This document shows positions 1 through 11,376 of a stretch of 64,000 nt of DNA, piece by piece; position 1 is the stretch's first letter; each line of letters opens with the position of its first letter. Where the stretch lies: contig NZ_JADEYC010000025.1 of assembly GCF_015209505.1 (NCBI RefSeq), positions 1 to 64,000 on the forward strand. The letters are read 5' to 3'. The stretch is from Saccharopolyspora montiporae (GTDB lineage: Bacteria; Actinomycetota; Actinomycetes; Mycobacteriales; Pseudonocardiaceae). The position numbers and the translations under genes are program-made. The notes beneath the pieces are model-generated. The model was not told the origin of the DNA, ran no database searches, and was given only the letters and a program-made list of their open reading frames with translations.

Positions 1-7
1 TGACCGC

Positions 8-547
8 GTGGAAACCACCAGCAGCCGCCAGGTCTACACCAACCCGTGGATGAGCGTGCGCGAAGACGGAGTGCTGCGCGCCGACGGAACGAGCGGCATC
101 TACGGCGTCGTCGACAAGCCGCGCTACGCCCTGGTCATCCCCCTGGACCGCGGCCACGTCCAGCTCGTCGAGCAGTACCGCTACCCGCTCGGGATGCGCC
201 GCTGGGAATTCCCGCAGGGCACGGCACCCGAGCGCGCCGAAACCGAACCGGCCGAACTCGCCGTGCGCGAACTGCGCGAGGAAACCGGGCTGCGCGCGGC
301 GCGATGGACCGAGCTCGGCACCCTCGACGTGGCGCCCGGCCTGTCCAGCCAGCGCGGCACCGCCTACCTCGCCACCGGCCTCGAACCCGGAACCCCGGAA
401 CGCGAACCGGAGGAACAGGACATGCGCACCGCCTGGTTCCCGCGCACCGAACTCGAAACCATGATCCGCAGCGGGCACATCACCGACGCGCAGAGCATCG
501 CCGCCTACGCCCTCCTGCTCCTGCACGAGCCACGCAACGGCGGTTGA
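8..547 (+). CDS. NUDIX hydrolase, possibly missing its first codons
   Basis: A 179-residue NUDIX hydrolase, probably cleaving a nucleoside diphosphate-linked substrate such as ADP-ribose. A NUDIX box is visible at about residues 70-95, with the signature half REL-REETGL preceded by the EFPQGT motif. The loop between the box glycine and the REL segment is about two residues longer than the classical spacing. The first usable codon in the window is a GTG at base 8, but the frame stays open to the window edge, so the true start may lie upstream. The gene converges on murA, and a dispersed palindrome fills the 77-bp gap. Substrate cannot be read from sequence. Confidence 0.8.
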   Translation: METTSSRQVYTNPWMSVREDGVLRADGTSGIYGVVDKPRYALVIPLDRGHVQLVEQYRYPLGMRRWEFPQGTAPERAETEPAELAVRELREETGLRAARWTELGTLDVAPGLSSQRGTAYLATGLEPGTPEREPEEQDMRTAWFPRTELETMIRSGHITDAQSIAAYALLLLHEPRNGG

Positions 548-593
548 AGCATGGGAACTTTCCTGTCACGGATGACAGGAAAGTTCCCATGCT
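548..593. repeat. Dispersed palindrome, copy 1
   Basis: Two-armed copy of the GCATGGGAACTTTCCTGTCA element. The arms (548-568 and 573-593) pair perfectly around a CGGA centre. It lies between the converging NUDIX and murA genes, starting directly after the NUDIX stop codon, which is where a bidirectional terminator would sit. Confidence 0.95.
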
Positions 594-624
594 GCAGCCC
601 CCACGCAGCACGCGGTCCGACGGG

Positions 625-1881
625 TCAGTCGCCGACCCGTTCGATCACCGCGCCCAGACCGCGCAGGTTCTCCACGAAACTCGGATACCCGCGATCGATG
701 TGGAAGACGTCCCAGACCTCGGTGACGCCGTCGGCGCACAACCCGACCAGGACCAGCCCGACCCCTGCGCGGATATCGGTCGCCCACACCGGCGCGCTCG
801 ACATCCGGTCCTGCCCGCGCACGACCGCATGATGACCGTCGGTACGTGCATCAGCGCCCATGCGCACGAGCTCCTCGATGAACCGGAACCGCGACTCGAA
901 CAGGTTCTCGGTGATCATCGAGGTGCCGTCGGCCACGGCTGACAGGGCCAGCGCCATCGGCTGCAGATCGGTCGGGAAGCCCGGGTAGGGCAGCGTCACG
1001 TAGTCGACCGCGGTCGGGCGCTGCGGCATCACCACCCGGAACTCCTCCTCGCCGGTGGTGACCTCGGCTCCGGCCATGCGCAGCTTCTCCAGCACCAGGT
1101 TCACGTGCTGGGGGTCCACGCCCCGGACCGTGATGTCCCCCCTGGTCGCGGCCGCGGCGAACGCCCACGTGGCACCGACGATGCGGTCACCGATGACGCG
1201 GTGCTCCACCGGACTCAGCGACGGCACGCCGTGCACGGTGAGCGTGGAAGTACCCGCGCCCTCGATCTTCGCCCCCATCTGCTGCAGCATCACGCACAGA
1301 TCGACGATCTCGGGTTCGCGAGCGGCATTGTCGATGACGGTCGTCCCCTCGGCCAGCACCGACGCCATCAGGATGTTCTCGGTCGCCCCGACGCTCGGGA
1401 AGTCCAACCAGATCTGCGCCCCGCTGAGGTTCTCGGCCTCGGCGACGACCGCACCATGTTCGATGTGGCTGGTCGCGCCCAGCTGTCGGAGCCCGTTCTG
1501 GTGCATGTCCAACGGGCGGGAACCGATGGCGTCTCCGCCCGGTAGCGTCACGACCGCGCGGCGGCAGCGGGCCACCAGCGGCCCCAGCACGCACACCGAT
1601 GCGCGCAACTTGCTCATCGACACCGACACCGCTTCGTGGCTGATGTCCGCCGGGGTCGTGATGTGCACAGTGCTGCCGTCGATGTCGACCTCGCAGCCCA
1701 GGCTGCGCAACACCTCTGCCATCAGCGGGACGTCGAGGATCTCCGGGCAGTTGACGATCGTCGTCGTGCCCTCGGTGAGCAGGGCCGCAGCCATCAGCTT
1801 CAAGACGCTGTTCTTGGCGCCGACCACACCGACCTCGCCCACGAGGCGCGCTCCGCCGTGTACCCGGAAGTGCTCACTCAC
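625..1881 (-). CDS. murA: UDP-N-acetylglucosamine 1-carboxyvinyltransferase MurA
   Basis: First committed step of peptidoglycan synthesis: transfer of enolpyruvate from PEP to UDP-GlcNAc in the cytoplasm. The GTG start at 1881 gives 418 residues, equal to the mycobacterial protein, and begins [10 protein letters not shown]; the open frame extends further upstream but without family similarity. The active-site loop reads [11 protein letters not shown] with Asp at residue 117, where E. coli has the fosfomycin-reactive Cys115. The same Asp is known in M. tuberculosis MurA and confers intrinsic fosfomycin resistance, so resistance is expected here. The gene is divergent from the adenosyltransferase and converges on the NUDIX gene. 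Confidence 0.97.
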   Translation of the reverse strand: MSEHFRVHGGARLVGEVGVVGAKNSVLKLMAAALLTEGTTTIVNCPEILDVPLMAEVLRSLGCEVDIDGSTVHITTPADISHEAVSVSMSKLRASVCVLGPLVARCRRAVVTLPGGDAIGSRPLDMHQNGLRQLGATSHIEHGAVVAEAENLSGAQIWLDFPSVGATENILMASVLAEGTTVIDNAAREPEIVDLCVMLQQMGAKIEGAGTSTLTVHGVPSLSPVEHRVIGDRIVGATWAFAAAATRGDITVRGVDPQHVNLVLEKLRMAGAEVTTGEEEFRVVMPQRPTAVDYVTLPYPGFPTDLQPMALALSAVADGTSMITENLFESRFRFIEELVRMGADARTDGHHAVVRGQDRMSSAPVWATDIRAGVGLVLVGLCADGVTEVWDVFHIDRGYPSFVENLRGLGAVIERVGD

Positions 1882-1982
1882 GAGCACCGAGCGTACGGGG
1901 CAACCGCCCGGGATGTCGGAGCGGGCCCACCGGCAAACCACCCGAACACACCACGGACAGCCACATCGGACCGGCGGTGTGT

Positions 1983-2030
1983 GAGCAAGGGAACTTTCCT
2001 GTCACCGGTGGCAGAAAAGTTCCCTTGCTC
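1983..2030. repeat. Dispersed palindrome, copy 2 (GCAAGGG subtype)
   Basis: Variant in which the outer arm reads GAGCAAGGGAACTTT instead of GCATGGG. The arms pair except at two positions, one of which would be a G-U pair in RNA. It lies in the 193-bp divergent region between murA and the adenosyltransferase, so it cannot be a simple terminator for either gene. Confidence 0.9.
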
Positions 2031-2074
2031 GCACCTCTCTGAGCGCGGAAGCCGGCCCGAATAGGCTGTGCGGC

Positions 2075-2647
2075 ATGGCTGTGCATCTGACGAAGATCTA
2101 CACACGCGCCGGGGACGCCGGGACCACGCGCCTGTCGGACAACTCCGAGGTCCGCAAGGACGATCCGCGCCTCATCGCCTACGCCGATGTCGACGAAACC
2201 AACTCGGTGATCGGTGTGGCACTGGCCACCGCCCAGCTCGACGAAGAGGTCGGCGAAGTGCTGCGAGCAGTGCAGAACGACCTCTTCGACGTCGGGGCCG
2301 ACCTCGCCACACCGATCGCCGAAAACCCGAAGTACCCGCCGCTGCGCGTCACCCAGACCTACATCGACCGACTCGAAGGCTGGTGCGACGAGTTCAACCA
2401 GCGCCTCGGCAAACTCGACTCGTTCATCCTGCCCGGTGGGACACCGGGCGGTGCGCTGCTGCACCAAGCCCGCTGCATCGCCCGGCGCGCCGAACGCGGC
2501 TCCTGGACCCTCGTGGACCACGCACCCGAGCACACCTCGGTGCTGCCCGCGAAATACCTGAACCGGCTTTCCGACCTGCTGTTCATCCTGGCCCGGGTCG
2601 CCAACCCGGGCGGCGACGTGCTGTGGCGACCCGGCGGCAATGCGTGA
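2075..2647 (+). CDS. PduO-type ATP:cob(I)alamin adenosyltransferase
   Basis: A 190-residue adenosyltransferase that makes adenosylcobalamin from cob(I)alamin and ATP. The N-terminus carries the family motif YTRAGDAGTT (about residues 9-18), followed by the helical bundle with DETNSVIG near residue 38 and an RRAERG segment around residue 140 that contributes to the ATP site. Length fits the PduO family. The gene next to murA matches the mycobacterial Rv1314c/Rv1315 arrangement. ATG at 2075 is the natural start. It ends only 3 bp from the convergent acetyltransferase, and no palindrome fits there. Confidence 0.92.
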   Translation: MAVHLTKIYTRAGDAGTTRLSDNSEVRKDDPRLIAYADVDETNSVIGVALATAQLDEEVGEVLRAVQNDLFDVGADLATPIAENPKYPPLRVTQTYIDRLEGWCDEFNQRLGKLDSFILPGGTPGGALLHQARCIARRAERGSWTLVDHAPEHTSVLPAKYLNRLSDLLFILARVANPGGDVLWRPGGNA

Positions 2648-2650
2648 CGC

Positions 2651-3121
2651 TCAGATCTCCTTGGCGAAGCAGCGGCTGAGCGGATCGTCGCGGTAAGCAC
2701 CGAACTTGTCGATCGGCTCGTACCCGCACGAGCGGTACAAGCCGATCGCTTCGGGCTGCTCGGTGCCGGTCTCCAGCACGCACCGCTTGAACCCGGCCAG
2801 CGATGCCGACCTCTCCAACTCGCCTAGCAGGAGTCGGGCCAACCCCCGCCCGCGGAACGCGGGCACGACGTACATCCGCTTCAGCTCGGCATCACCGGAC
2901 CGGAGCAGGTCGTCGGAATGCCCCGCTTTGCGCCAGCTGCCGGAAGCCACGGCATCCCCGTCCCGATAGCCGATGAGGAACAGCCCGTTCGGCGGCTGGA
3001 AGTCCTGCACCTGAACGCAGGTGACGTCCTCGGTCCCGTAGCGGGCGACGTATTCCTGCTGGACCTCGCGGATGAGCCGCTGAGCGTCCGGGTGGTCGTA
3101 GCCAACGGACTCGATGCGCAC
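2651..3121 (-). CDS. GNAT family N-acetyltransferase
   Basis: A 156-residue single-domain GNAT protein. The acetyl-CoA binding loop reads RGRGLARLLL at about residues 91-100, preceded by the strand KRMYVVPAF and followed by the GLYRSCGYEP segment typical of the C-terminal half of the fold. The acceptor substrate cannot be deduced. The GTG start at 3121 has no convincing ribosome binding site. It lies downstream of the ATP synthase operon on the same strand but is separated from it by the 395-bp palindrome array, so separate transcription is likely. Confidence 0.85.
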   Translation of the reverse strand: MRIESVGYDHPDAQRLIREVQQEYVARYGTEDVTCVQVQDFQPPNGLFLIGYRDGDAVASGSWRKAGHSDDLLRSGDAELKRMYVVPAFRGRGLARLLLGELERSASLAGFKRCVLETGTEQPEAIGLYRSCGYEPIDKFGAYRDDPLSRCFAKEI

Positions 3122-3162
3122 GGCACCAGTCTAGGCGACGCCCAGCGCGGTCTTCGCCCGAT

Positions 3163-3557
3163 GCGAGCATGGGAACTTTCCTGTCACCGGTGACAGGAAA
3201 GTTCCCATGCTCGCACCCCGACGCTGGGGTGGACACGCATCGAGGGGCGGGGGCCGCTCGGACCCCGCCCCTCGATGCGTGTCCCCCCCTGCGTCGGGGT
3301 GCGAGCATGGGAACTTTCCTGTCACCGGTGACAGGAAAGTTCCCATGCTCGCACCCCGACGCAGGGGTGGACACGCATCGAGGGGCGGGGTCCGATCGGA
3401 CCCCGCCCCTCGATGCGTGTCCACCCCTGCGTCGGGGTGCGAGCATGGGAACTTTCCTGTCACCGGTGACAGGAAAGTTCCCATGCTCGCACCCCGACGC
3501 TGGGGTGGACACGCATCGAGGGGCGGGGTCCGATCGGACCCCGCCCCTCGATGCGTG
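3163..3557. repeat. Alternating palindrome array, period 138 bp
   Basis: Three copies of a 52-bp form of the dispersed palindrome (A: 3163-3214, 3301-3352, 3439-3490) alternate with a second, unrelated palindrome (B: 3215-3300, 3353-3438, and a truncated 3491-3557). A plus B makes an exact 138-bp period. B2 is a perfect 86-bp palindrome centred on CCGATCGG; B1 has a few mismatches; B3 stops matching 4 bp before the DUF2550 stop codon. Open frames crossing it on both strands are translation artefacts of the palindromes. Organisation resembles the BIMEs built from REP elements. Confidence 0.97.
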
Positions 3558-3561
3558 CGAT

Positions 3562-4005
3562 TCAGGACGCCCACGGCACGGAGCGGCCGGGCGGTGATGA
3601 CTCCAGCCAGGACAGAAAGCCGGTCAGCGCGTCCGCGCCCATGGCCAGCTCGACCGACTGCGCACCGCCGGACAGGTCGAGCACCGTCGCTCCGTGCGGC
3701 ATCGCATAGCTTTCCGCCAGGGACGGGTCGCGGCGCTGCGCGATTTCCACATCCCGGCGGTCCAGCACGCGGTTCGGCCCGGAACGCAGGCTCAGCACCC
3801 GGAACCAGGCGAACTCCTCACCCCGGTACTGGGCCACTCCCAGATGCCACCCGCGCCCGCGCTGATCCTTCGCGGCGCGCAGCGCGACATCGATCCCGCC
3901 GGCCCGCAGCTCCCGGAGCCGCCGCCAGGCGAGCAGCCCGACCACCGCGGCGGCCACCACCAGCAGCAGCGCCGCGAGCACCGGGACCAGGAGCAGGGAG
4001 CCCAT
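3562..4005 (-). CDS. DUF2550 membrane-anchored protein
   Basis: 147-residue protein with one N-terminal membrane helix (about residues 3-26, rich in Leu, Val and Ala) followed by a basic stretch and a soluble domain that starts near LRELRAGG. It matches DUF2550, found next to atpC across Actinobacteria (Rv1312 in M. tuberculosis). Function is unknown; a role linked to ATP synthase or the cell envelope is only inferred from position. It starts 12 bp after the atpC stop, so it is very likely the last gene of the ATP synthase transcript. The palindrome array begins just after it. Confidence 0.88.
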   Translation of the reverse strand: MGSLLLVPVLAALLLVVAAAVVGLLAWRRLRELRAGGIDVALRAAKDQRGRGWHLGVAQYRGEEFAWFRVLSLRSGPNRVLDRRDVEIAQRRDPSLAESYAMPHGATVLDLSGGAQSVELAMGADALTGFLSWLESSPPGRSVPWAS

Positions 4006-4017
4006 CAGCGGTCCGGA

Positions 4018-4383
4018 TCAGACCGTGTGCCCGGCGGCCCGCAATCGGCTCTGCGCTCGTGCTCGTTCGGTGTCGTCGCCGGCTTCGACGTCCTGGCGCG
4101 CCTGGGTCACGTCGATCTCCTCGGCGAGCTCGGCGGACTCGGCCAGGACACTCACGCCGTCGGCAGTGACCGACAGGAAGCCGCCGTGCACCGCTGCGGT
4201 CACTGTGTCGTTGTCCGCGGTGGTGATCTTCACGACGCCGCCCTCGACGAGCTGGCCGAGCACCGGTTCGTGGCCCGGCAGCACGCCGAGCACGCCCTCG
4301 GTGGTCTGCGCGACGACCGAGGTCGCCTCCCCGGACCACAGGCGGCGCTCCACGGCGACCAGTTGGACGGACATGTTGGCCAC
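4018..4383 (-). CDS. atpC: F1Fo ATP synthase epsilon subunit
   Basis: 121-residue epsilon subunit of the F1 central stalk, coupling gamma rotation to catalysis and limiting ATP hydrolysis. The N-terminal beta-sandwich is recognisable ([13 protein letters not shown] near the start, [11 protein letters not shown] around residues 35-45), and the short C-terminal helical part is truncated as in other actinobacteria. AAAGGAG lies 6 bp before GTG at 4383, which favours that start over the ATG at 4374. It is separated from atpD by 140 bp containing two stem-loops, unlike the tight spacing elsewhere in the operon. Confidence 0.96.
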   Translation of the reverse strand: MANMSVQLVAVERRLWSGEATSVVAQTTEGVLGVLPGHEPVLGQLVEGGVVKITTADNDTVTAAVHGGFLSVTADGVSVLAESAELAEEIDVTQARQDVEAGDDTERARAQSRLRAAGHTV

Positions 4384-4407
4384 GCGCGTCTCCTTTGTCG
4401 GGTGTCT

Positions 4408-4497
4408 ACCGGCAGTCTAGCCAACGACTGCCGGTCGGTAGGGGCGGGCCGGTCGGGATGCGCAGCGGGCCGGGGCTGAGCACAACCCCGGCCCGCT
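4408..4497 (-). promoter_or_regulatory. Two stem-loops between atpD and atpC
   Basis: In the 140-bp gap between atpD and atpC there are two hairpins. One has a 9-bp stem at 4408-4416/4427-4435. The other has a perfect 12-bp GC stem at 4464-4475/4486-4497 with a 10-nt loop. Neither is followed by a U-tract. They could attenuate transcription, mark an RNA processing site or stabilise the upstream message, so lowering epsilon relative to beta. Confidence 0.6.
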
Positions 4498-4523
4498 GAT
4501 GGCATCGGCCTCGCTGCGTCAGC

Positions 4524-6900
<2,377 letters not shown>

Positions 6901-6911
6901 GGCTTACCCGG

Positions 6912-8555
6912 TCACTTCTTCGGCGCGGGCCGGTTGACCTTCACGGTCTCCTGCCCGACCGAGTCCGACTCCATCGCCTCGGACTCGGGCTCGTTCACGA
7001 TCGACGAACCGTCCGAAGCGGTGAACTGCTTCTTGAACTCCTCGACCGCCGAGACGATGCCGTTCTCCGCATCGGAGGAGAGCTTGCCGGTCTCCACGAT
7101 GTCGTTGAGCAGCGTCTCGTTGCTGCGGCGCAGGTGGGCGAGGAACTCCTGCTCGAACCGGCGGACGTCCTCGGTCGGCACCGAGTCCACGTGGCCCTTG
7201 GTGCCCAGGAACAGCGACACGACCTCCTCGGCCACCGGCAGCGGCTCGCCCTGGTCCTGCTTGAGGATCTCCATCAGGCGGGCACCGCGGTCGAGCTGGG
7301 CCTTGGACGCGGCGTCCAGGTCGGAGGCGAACGCGGAGAACGCCTCCAGCTCCCGGTACTGGGCCAGGTCCAGGCGAAGCGAACCGGCAACCGACTTCAT
7401 CGCCTTGATCTGCGCGGAACCACCGACGCGGGACACCGAGGTACCGACGTCGATGGCCGGGCGCTGACCGGAGTTGAACAGGTCGGACTGCAGGAAGCAC
7501 TGCCCGTCGGTGATGGAGATGACGTTGGTCGGAATGTAGGCCGACACGTCGTTCGCCTTGGTCTCGATGACCGGCAGCCCGGTCATCGACCCAGCGCCCA
7601 TCTCGTCGGAGAGCTTCGCGCAGCGCTCCAGCAGGCGGGAGTGCAGGTAGAAGACGTCACCCGGGTAGGCCTCGCGGCCCGGCGGGCGGCGCAGCAGCAG
7701 CGAGATCGCCCGGTAGGCCTCGGCCTGCTTGGTGAGGTCGTCGAAGATGATCAGGACGTGCTTGCCCTGGTACATCCAGTGCTGCCCGATGGCCGAACCC
7801 GCGTACGGGGCCAGCCACTTCAGACCCGGCGAGTCCGAGGCGGGCGCGGCGACGATGGTCGTGTAGTCCATCGCGCCGGCCTCTTCCAGGGACCGCTTCA
7901 CGCCGGCGATCGTGGAGCCCTTCTGGCCGATCGCGACGTAGATGCAGCGCACCTGCTTGTCCGGGTCGCCGCTTTCCCAGTTGGCCTTCTGGTTGATGAT
8001 CGTGTCGACGCCGACCGTGGTCTTGCCGGTCTTGCGGTCGCCGATGATCAGCTGGCGCTGGCCGCGGCCGATCGGGGTCATCGAGTCGATCGCCTTGATG
8101 CCGGTCTGCATCGGCTCGCCGACACCCTGCCGCTGGACCACCGTGGCGGCCTGCAGCTCCAGCACCCGCTGCTCCTCGGCGGTGATGTCGCCGAGACCGT
8201 CGATGGCCTCACCCAGCGGGTTGACCACGCGGCCGAGGAAGTTGTCACCGACCGGGACCGACATGACCTTGCCGGTCCGCCGGACCTCCTGGCCCTCCTC
8301 GATCTTCTCGGAGTCACCCAGGATGACCGCGCCGATCTCCTGCGCTTCCAGGTTCATCGCGACGCCGTAGATGCCGCCCGGGAACTCCAGCAGCTCCTCG
8401 GTCATCACCGAAGGCAGGCCCTCGACATGGGCGATGCCGTCACCGGTATCGGTGACGACCCCGACCTCCTCGCGGCTGACCTCCGGGGAGTAGCTGGAGA
8501 CGTACTTCTCGATCGCACTGCGGATCTCGTCCGACGAGATCGTCAGCTCCGCCAT
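6912..8555 (-). CDS. atpA: F1Fo ATP synthase alpha subunit
   Basis: 547-residue non-catalytic nucleotide-binding alpha subunit. The P-loop GDRKTGKT (about residue 172) and the segment [15 protein letters not shown] are clear. The C-terminus carries an extension of about 35 residues beyond the E. coli end, rich in Glu, Ser and Pro; mycobacteria also have a C-terminal alpha extension, which restrains ATP hydrolysis there. A similar restraint here is inference. ATG 8555 is the start. It lies 50 bp downstream of atpH. Confidence 0.98.
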   Translation of the reverse strand: MAELTISSDEIRSAIEKYVSSYSPEVSREEVGVVTDTGDGIAHVEGLPSVMTEELLEFPGGIYGVAMNLEAQEIGAVILGDSEKIEEGQEVRRTGKVMSVPVGDNFLGRVVNPLGEAIDGLGDITAEEQRVLELQAATVVQRQGVGEPMQTGIKAIDSMTPIGRGQRQLIIGDRKTGKTTVGVDTIINQKANWESGDPDKQVRCIYVAIGQKGSTIAGVKRSLEEAGAMDYTTIVAAPASDSPGLKWLAPYAGSAIGQHWMYQGKHVLIIFDDLTKQAEAYRAISLLLRRPPGREAYPGDVFYLHSRLLERCAKLSDEMGAGSMTGLPVIETKANDVSAYIPTNVISITDGQCFLQSDLFNSGQRPAIDVGTSVSRVGGSAQIKAMKSVAGSLRLDLAQYRELEAFSAFASDLDAASKAQLDRGARLMEILKQDQGEPLPVAEEVVSLFLGTKGHVDSVPTEDVRRFEQEFLAHLRRSNETLLNDIVETGKLSSDAENGIVSAVEEFKKQFTASDGSSIVNEPESEAMESDSVGQETVKVNRPAPKK

Positions 8556-8605
8556 GTCTCGTTCCTGCCCTCGGTTCGTTCTAAGGAAGTTCGTGTCCGA
8601 CGCCG

Positions 8606-9436
8606 TCAGTCGGCGAGGTCGCGTCGCAGGGACTGCAAGCGCCCGGCGACGCTGCCGTCGATGACCTCGTCACCGACCCGGATCAGCAGCCCGCCCTGCA
8701 CCTCGGGGTCGACCTCAAGGTGCAGCGCGATGGGCCGCTGGTAGATCCGTTGCAGGGTTCGCGACAGCCGTTCCTGCTGCTGTTCGCTGAGCGGGAAGGC
8801 CGACCGGACGTGCGCCACCGAACGCTCGCGGCGCTTGGCCGACAGCTCGGCCAGCTCCTCCAGGCCCTCGCTGATCCGTTGCCCGCGGGGACGGGCCACC
8901 AGCTGCCGCACCAAGCGGAGCGTGACCGGTTCGACCCGATCGTCGATCAGCTGGTCGACGACCGCGTGCTTGCCCGCCACGTCACCGTGCGGATCCGACA
9001 GCAGCCGCTCCAGGTCCACCTGGGACCCGATGATACGGCCGAGCCGGAACAGCTCGTCCTCCACCGAATCCAGCCGCCCGGCCCGCTCGGCCTGCACGAG
9101 CAGCGCGGTGCGGGCCATCCGCTCGATGCCGTCGACGAGATCGCGCGGACCCGACCAGCGGACCCGGACAGCCTCGGCGACGACTGGCAGCGCCCGATCA
9201 CCGAGCTTGTCGCCCAGCAGCCCGCGAGCCAGGTCCTGCCTGGACTGCGGGTCGGTGGCCGCGTCGGCCAGCGCCCGCCGCAGCGCGGATTCACTGCCCA
9301 GCAGGGCGGCCACGCCGAACAGCTCGTCGGCGAGCGCGGTGATCTCCGCTGCCTGGGCACCATCGGTGGCCTGCAACAACTGCAGCTCGGTGGCCGCCAG
9401 TGCGTCGCGGCTGGCGGCGTTCACGAGGGTGCTCAA
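8606..9436 (-). CDS. atpH: F1Fo ATP synthase delta subunit
   Basis: 276-residue delta subunit joining the peripheral stalk to the top of F1. It is about 95 residues longer than E. coli delta, with an extra helical stretch in the middle, as in Streptomyces, but it is not fused to a b-like domain as in Mycobacterium. The C-terminal signature region reads [21 protein letters not shown] (shown here as two overlapping motifs: [10 protein letters not shown] and GDEVIDGS). GTG or ATG start at 9436 follows atpF by 21 bp. Confidence 0.95.
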   Translation of the reverse strand: MSTLVNAASRDALAATELQLLQATDGAQAAEITALADELFGVAALLGSESALRRALADAATDPQSRQDLARGLLGDKLGDRALPVVAEAVRVRWSGPRDLVDGIERMARTALLVQAERAGRLDSVEDELFRLGRIIGSQVDLERLLSDPHGDVAGKHAVVDQLIDDRVEPVTLRLVRQLVARPRGQRISEGLEELAELSAKRRERSVAHVRSAFPLSEQQQERLSRTLQRIYQRPIALHLEVDPEVQGGLLIRVGDEVIDGSVAGRLQSLRRDLAD

Positions 9437-9457
9437 CTCTCAGCGCCTTTCAGTTGG

Positions 9458-10012
9458 TCAGGCTTTGGCCGAATCCGGGGCCGAAGCGGATTCGAGCTCG
9501 TCGAGGAACCGGTCGACCGTGCCGCGGCGCCGGGCCTCGTCCTCCAGGGATTCGCCGACGATGCGCCCGGCCAGGTCCACGGCCTGCCGGCCGAGGTCGG
9601 ACCGGAGCTCCGCCACGATCTGGGCGCGCTGGGCGTCCAGCTGGGCCTGTCCCTGGTTGACGATGCGCTCCGATTCGGCCTGGGCCTGCGTCCGCATCTC
9701 CTCCAGGATCTGCTGACCTTCGGCCCGGGCGTCGTCGCGAATCCTGGCGGCTTCCGAACGTGCCTCGGCCAGCTGCGCCTTGTACTGCTCAAGCGTCCGC
9801 TGGGCCTCGGCCTGAGCCGCCTCGGCCTTGGCGATGCCGCCCTCGATGCGGCTGCTGCGCTCGGAGTACACCTTCTCGAAACGAGGGACGGCGTACTTCC
9901 AGAGCACGAACAGCAGCAGGGCGAAGGCGACAAAGCCGACGATGACTTCCGACGTCTCGGGGATGATCGGGTTGTGCTCACCCGCCGCCGCCAGAACCTG
10001 CGTCTTCACCAC
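9458..10012 (-). CDS. atpF: F1Fo ATP synthase b subunit
   Basis: 184-residue b subunit, half of the peripheral stalk. One membrane helix lies at about residues 22-44 (VIVGFVAFALLLFVLWKYAV), followed by a long charged coiled coil rich in Ala, Glu, Arg and Gln up to about residue 165. The start is GTG; the first two codons are both GTG (10012 and 10009), so the exact first residue is uncertain by one. It is separated from atpE by 31 bp. Confidence 0.96.
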   Translation of the reverse strand: MVKTQVLAAAGEHNPIIPETSEVIVGFVAFALLLFVLWKYAVPRFEKVYSERSSRIEGGIAKAEAAQAEAQRTLEQYKAQLAEARSEAARIRDDARAEGQQILEEMRTQAQAESERIVNQGQAQLDAQRAQIVAELRSDLGRQAVDLAGRIVGESLEDEARRRGTVDRFLDELESASAPDSAKA

Positions 10013-10043
10013 AACGTCTCCCTAAGCGTGGGTTCGTCCCTTG

Positions 10044-10298
10044 TCAGCCCGCGGAGGCGATGAAGTAGACGACCAGGCCGATCAGCGCCAGCACCTCGAC
10101 CAGCACGAAGGAGATCCAGGCGATGCCCTGCAGCTGGCCCTGGGCCTCCGGCTGGCGGGCGGTGCCGTTGATGACGGCGGCCCAGATCATGCCGACGCCG
10201 ATGGCGGCACCGATGGCGCCGAGGCCGTAGCCGATCGCGGCCAGACCAGGGTTGATGCTCGCGGTTTCGGCGGCCTGCGCAAGAACGATGTTGCTCAC
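10044..10298 (-). CDS. atpE: F1Fo ATP synthase c subunit
   Basis: 84-residue c-ring subunit: two membrane hairpin helices. The first has the packing motif GYGLGAIGAAIGVG. The second carries the proton-binding glutamate (FVLVEVLALIG, residue 68 in this numbering). The polar loop reads RQPEAQGQ. The frame opens at GTG 10304, but an AAAGG ribosome binding site sits 3 bp before that codon and about 8 bp before GTG 10298, so the second is preferred. The alternative start adds two residues. Confidence 0.95.
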   Translation of the reverse strand: MSNIVLAQAAETASINPGLAAIGYGLGAIGAAIGVGMIWAAVINGTARQPEAQGQLQGIAWISFVLVEVLALIGLVVYFIASAG

Positions 10299-10354
10299 TT
10301 TCACTACCTTTCAACTCGGTCCGCACAGCGCGGATCGGAGGTCTTGGTCTTCTC

Positions 10355-11134
10355 TCAGTGGCCTTCGGCCAACGCCGCACCGATGAAGTTGGCGGTCAGC
10401 AGCGCGAAGATGTAGGCCTGCAGCACCTGGATCAACGCTTCGACAAACGTCAAGGCAATGGCGAACGCGAAGGCGACGACGGAGATCGGCTTGAACCCGG
10501 CGCTCGCTTCGAGCAGGAGGTACTCGCCGCCCAGGATGAACACGAGCAGCATCAGGTGGCCCGCGAACATCGCCGCGAAAACTCGGACCGCCAGGGCGGC
10601 CGGCTGCGCGATGAACTTCTGCAGGAACTCGATGGGGGCCAGGATCACGTAGATCGGCTTGGGGACCCCCGGCGGGAACATGACGTGCTTGAAGTACCCG
10701 AAGAGGCCGTGCCGCTTGATGCCCGCACCGTGGAACACGAGGTACACCACGATCAGCAGCGCGATCGGGAACCCGATCCGCGCCATGGTGGGGAACTGCA
10801 GGACGGGCACGATGCCGAAGATGTTGTTCACCAGGACGAAGGTGAACAGCGCGAAGATCAGCGGGACGAACGGCTGGAAGTCCTTGGCACCGATCTGCTC
10901 GCGGGCGATCTTGTTCCGGCTGAAGTCGTAGACGAACTCGGCCGCGAACTGCGACTTGCCCGGGACCAGCTTGAGGTTGCGCGTCGCCAGCACGAAGTAC
11001 GCGCCGATCAGCACAGCCGAGATCGCGACCAGCACCATTGGCTTGGTGACTCCGCCTACAATCGGCGGAAGGACAAAACTATCGGCACCCGGCGGTACGA
11101 ACTGTCCGCCCTCGGCCAGCACCAGCGCGCCCAA
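10355..11134 (-). CDS. atpB: F1Fo ATP synthase a subunit
   Basis: 259-residue proton-channel a subunit with about five or six membrane helices. The conserved stator arginine is seen in ALAVRVFAAM (fourth long helix), and the last helix has the FVEALIQVLQAYIFALL signature. The likely start is TTG 11134, 5 bp after a strong GGAAGGAG ribosome binding site; a GTG four codons in is the alternative. It is the first subunit gene of the operon after atpI, from which it is separated by 242 bp that could hold a promoter. Confidence 0.95.
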   Translation of the reverse strand: MGALVLAEGGQFVPPGADSFVLPPIVGGVTKPMVLVAISAVLIGAYFVLATRNLKLVPGKSQFAAEFVYDFSRNKIAREQIGAKDFQPFVPLIFALFTFVLVNNIFGIVPVLQFPTMARIGFPIALLIVVYLVFHGAGIKRHGLFGYFKHVMFPPGVPKPIYVILAPIEFLQKFIAQPAALAVRVFAAMFAGHLMLLVFILGGEYLLLEASAGFKPISVVAFAFAIALTFVEALIQVLQAYIFALLTANFIGAALAEGH

Positions 11135-11376
11135 CTGGGCTCCTTCCGGTTCTCCCGGTCGAGATCACTCCGCCGGGGGAAACGTAACTATTTGCACTTA
11201 ACGTACCTGATACGTCTTCGGGTACGTGGAGGGGCCTCGTCCCCGGAGAACCCGGCGTCTGCGAAGACGTCGTGCCCGCCATGTGCAGGGAGGCTTCCTC
11301 GCGGATCACCGTACCAGCGGGTAATTTCCGGCTTCGCACTATGGTCCGCATGATCGCAGCATGAGCCACTGTCAGC

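Noticed and set aside
3163..3557. CRISPR array
   Set aside because: Both alternating units are palindromes of constant sequence; there are no variable spacers and no cas genes.
3131..3597. Long open frames on both strands through the palindrome array, coding repeated [16 protein letters not shown] peptides
   Set aside because: They are translations of perfect palindromes, appear equally on both strands and lack start signals. The same peptide recurs wherever the element occurs.
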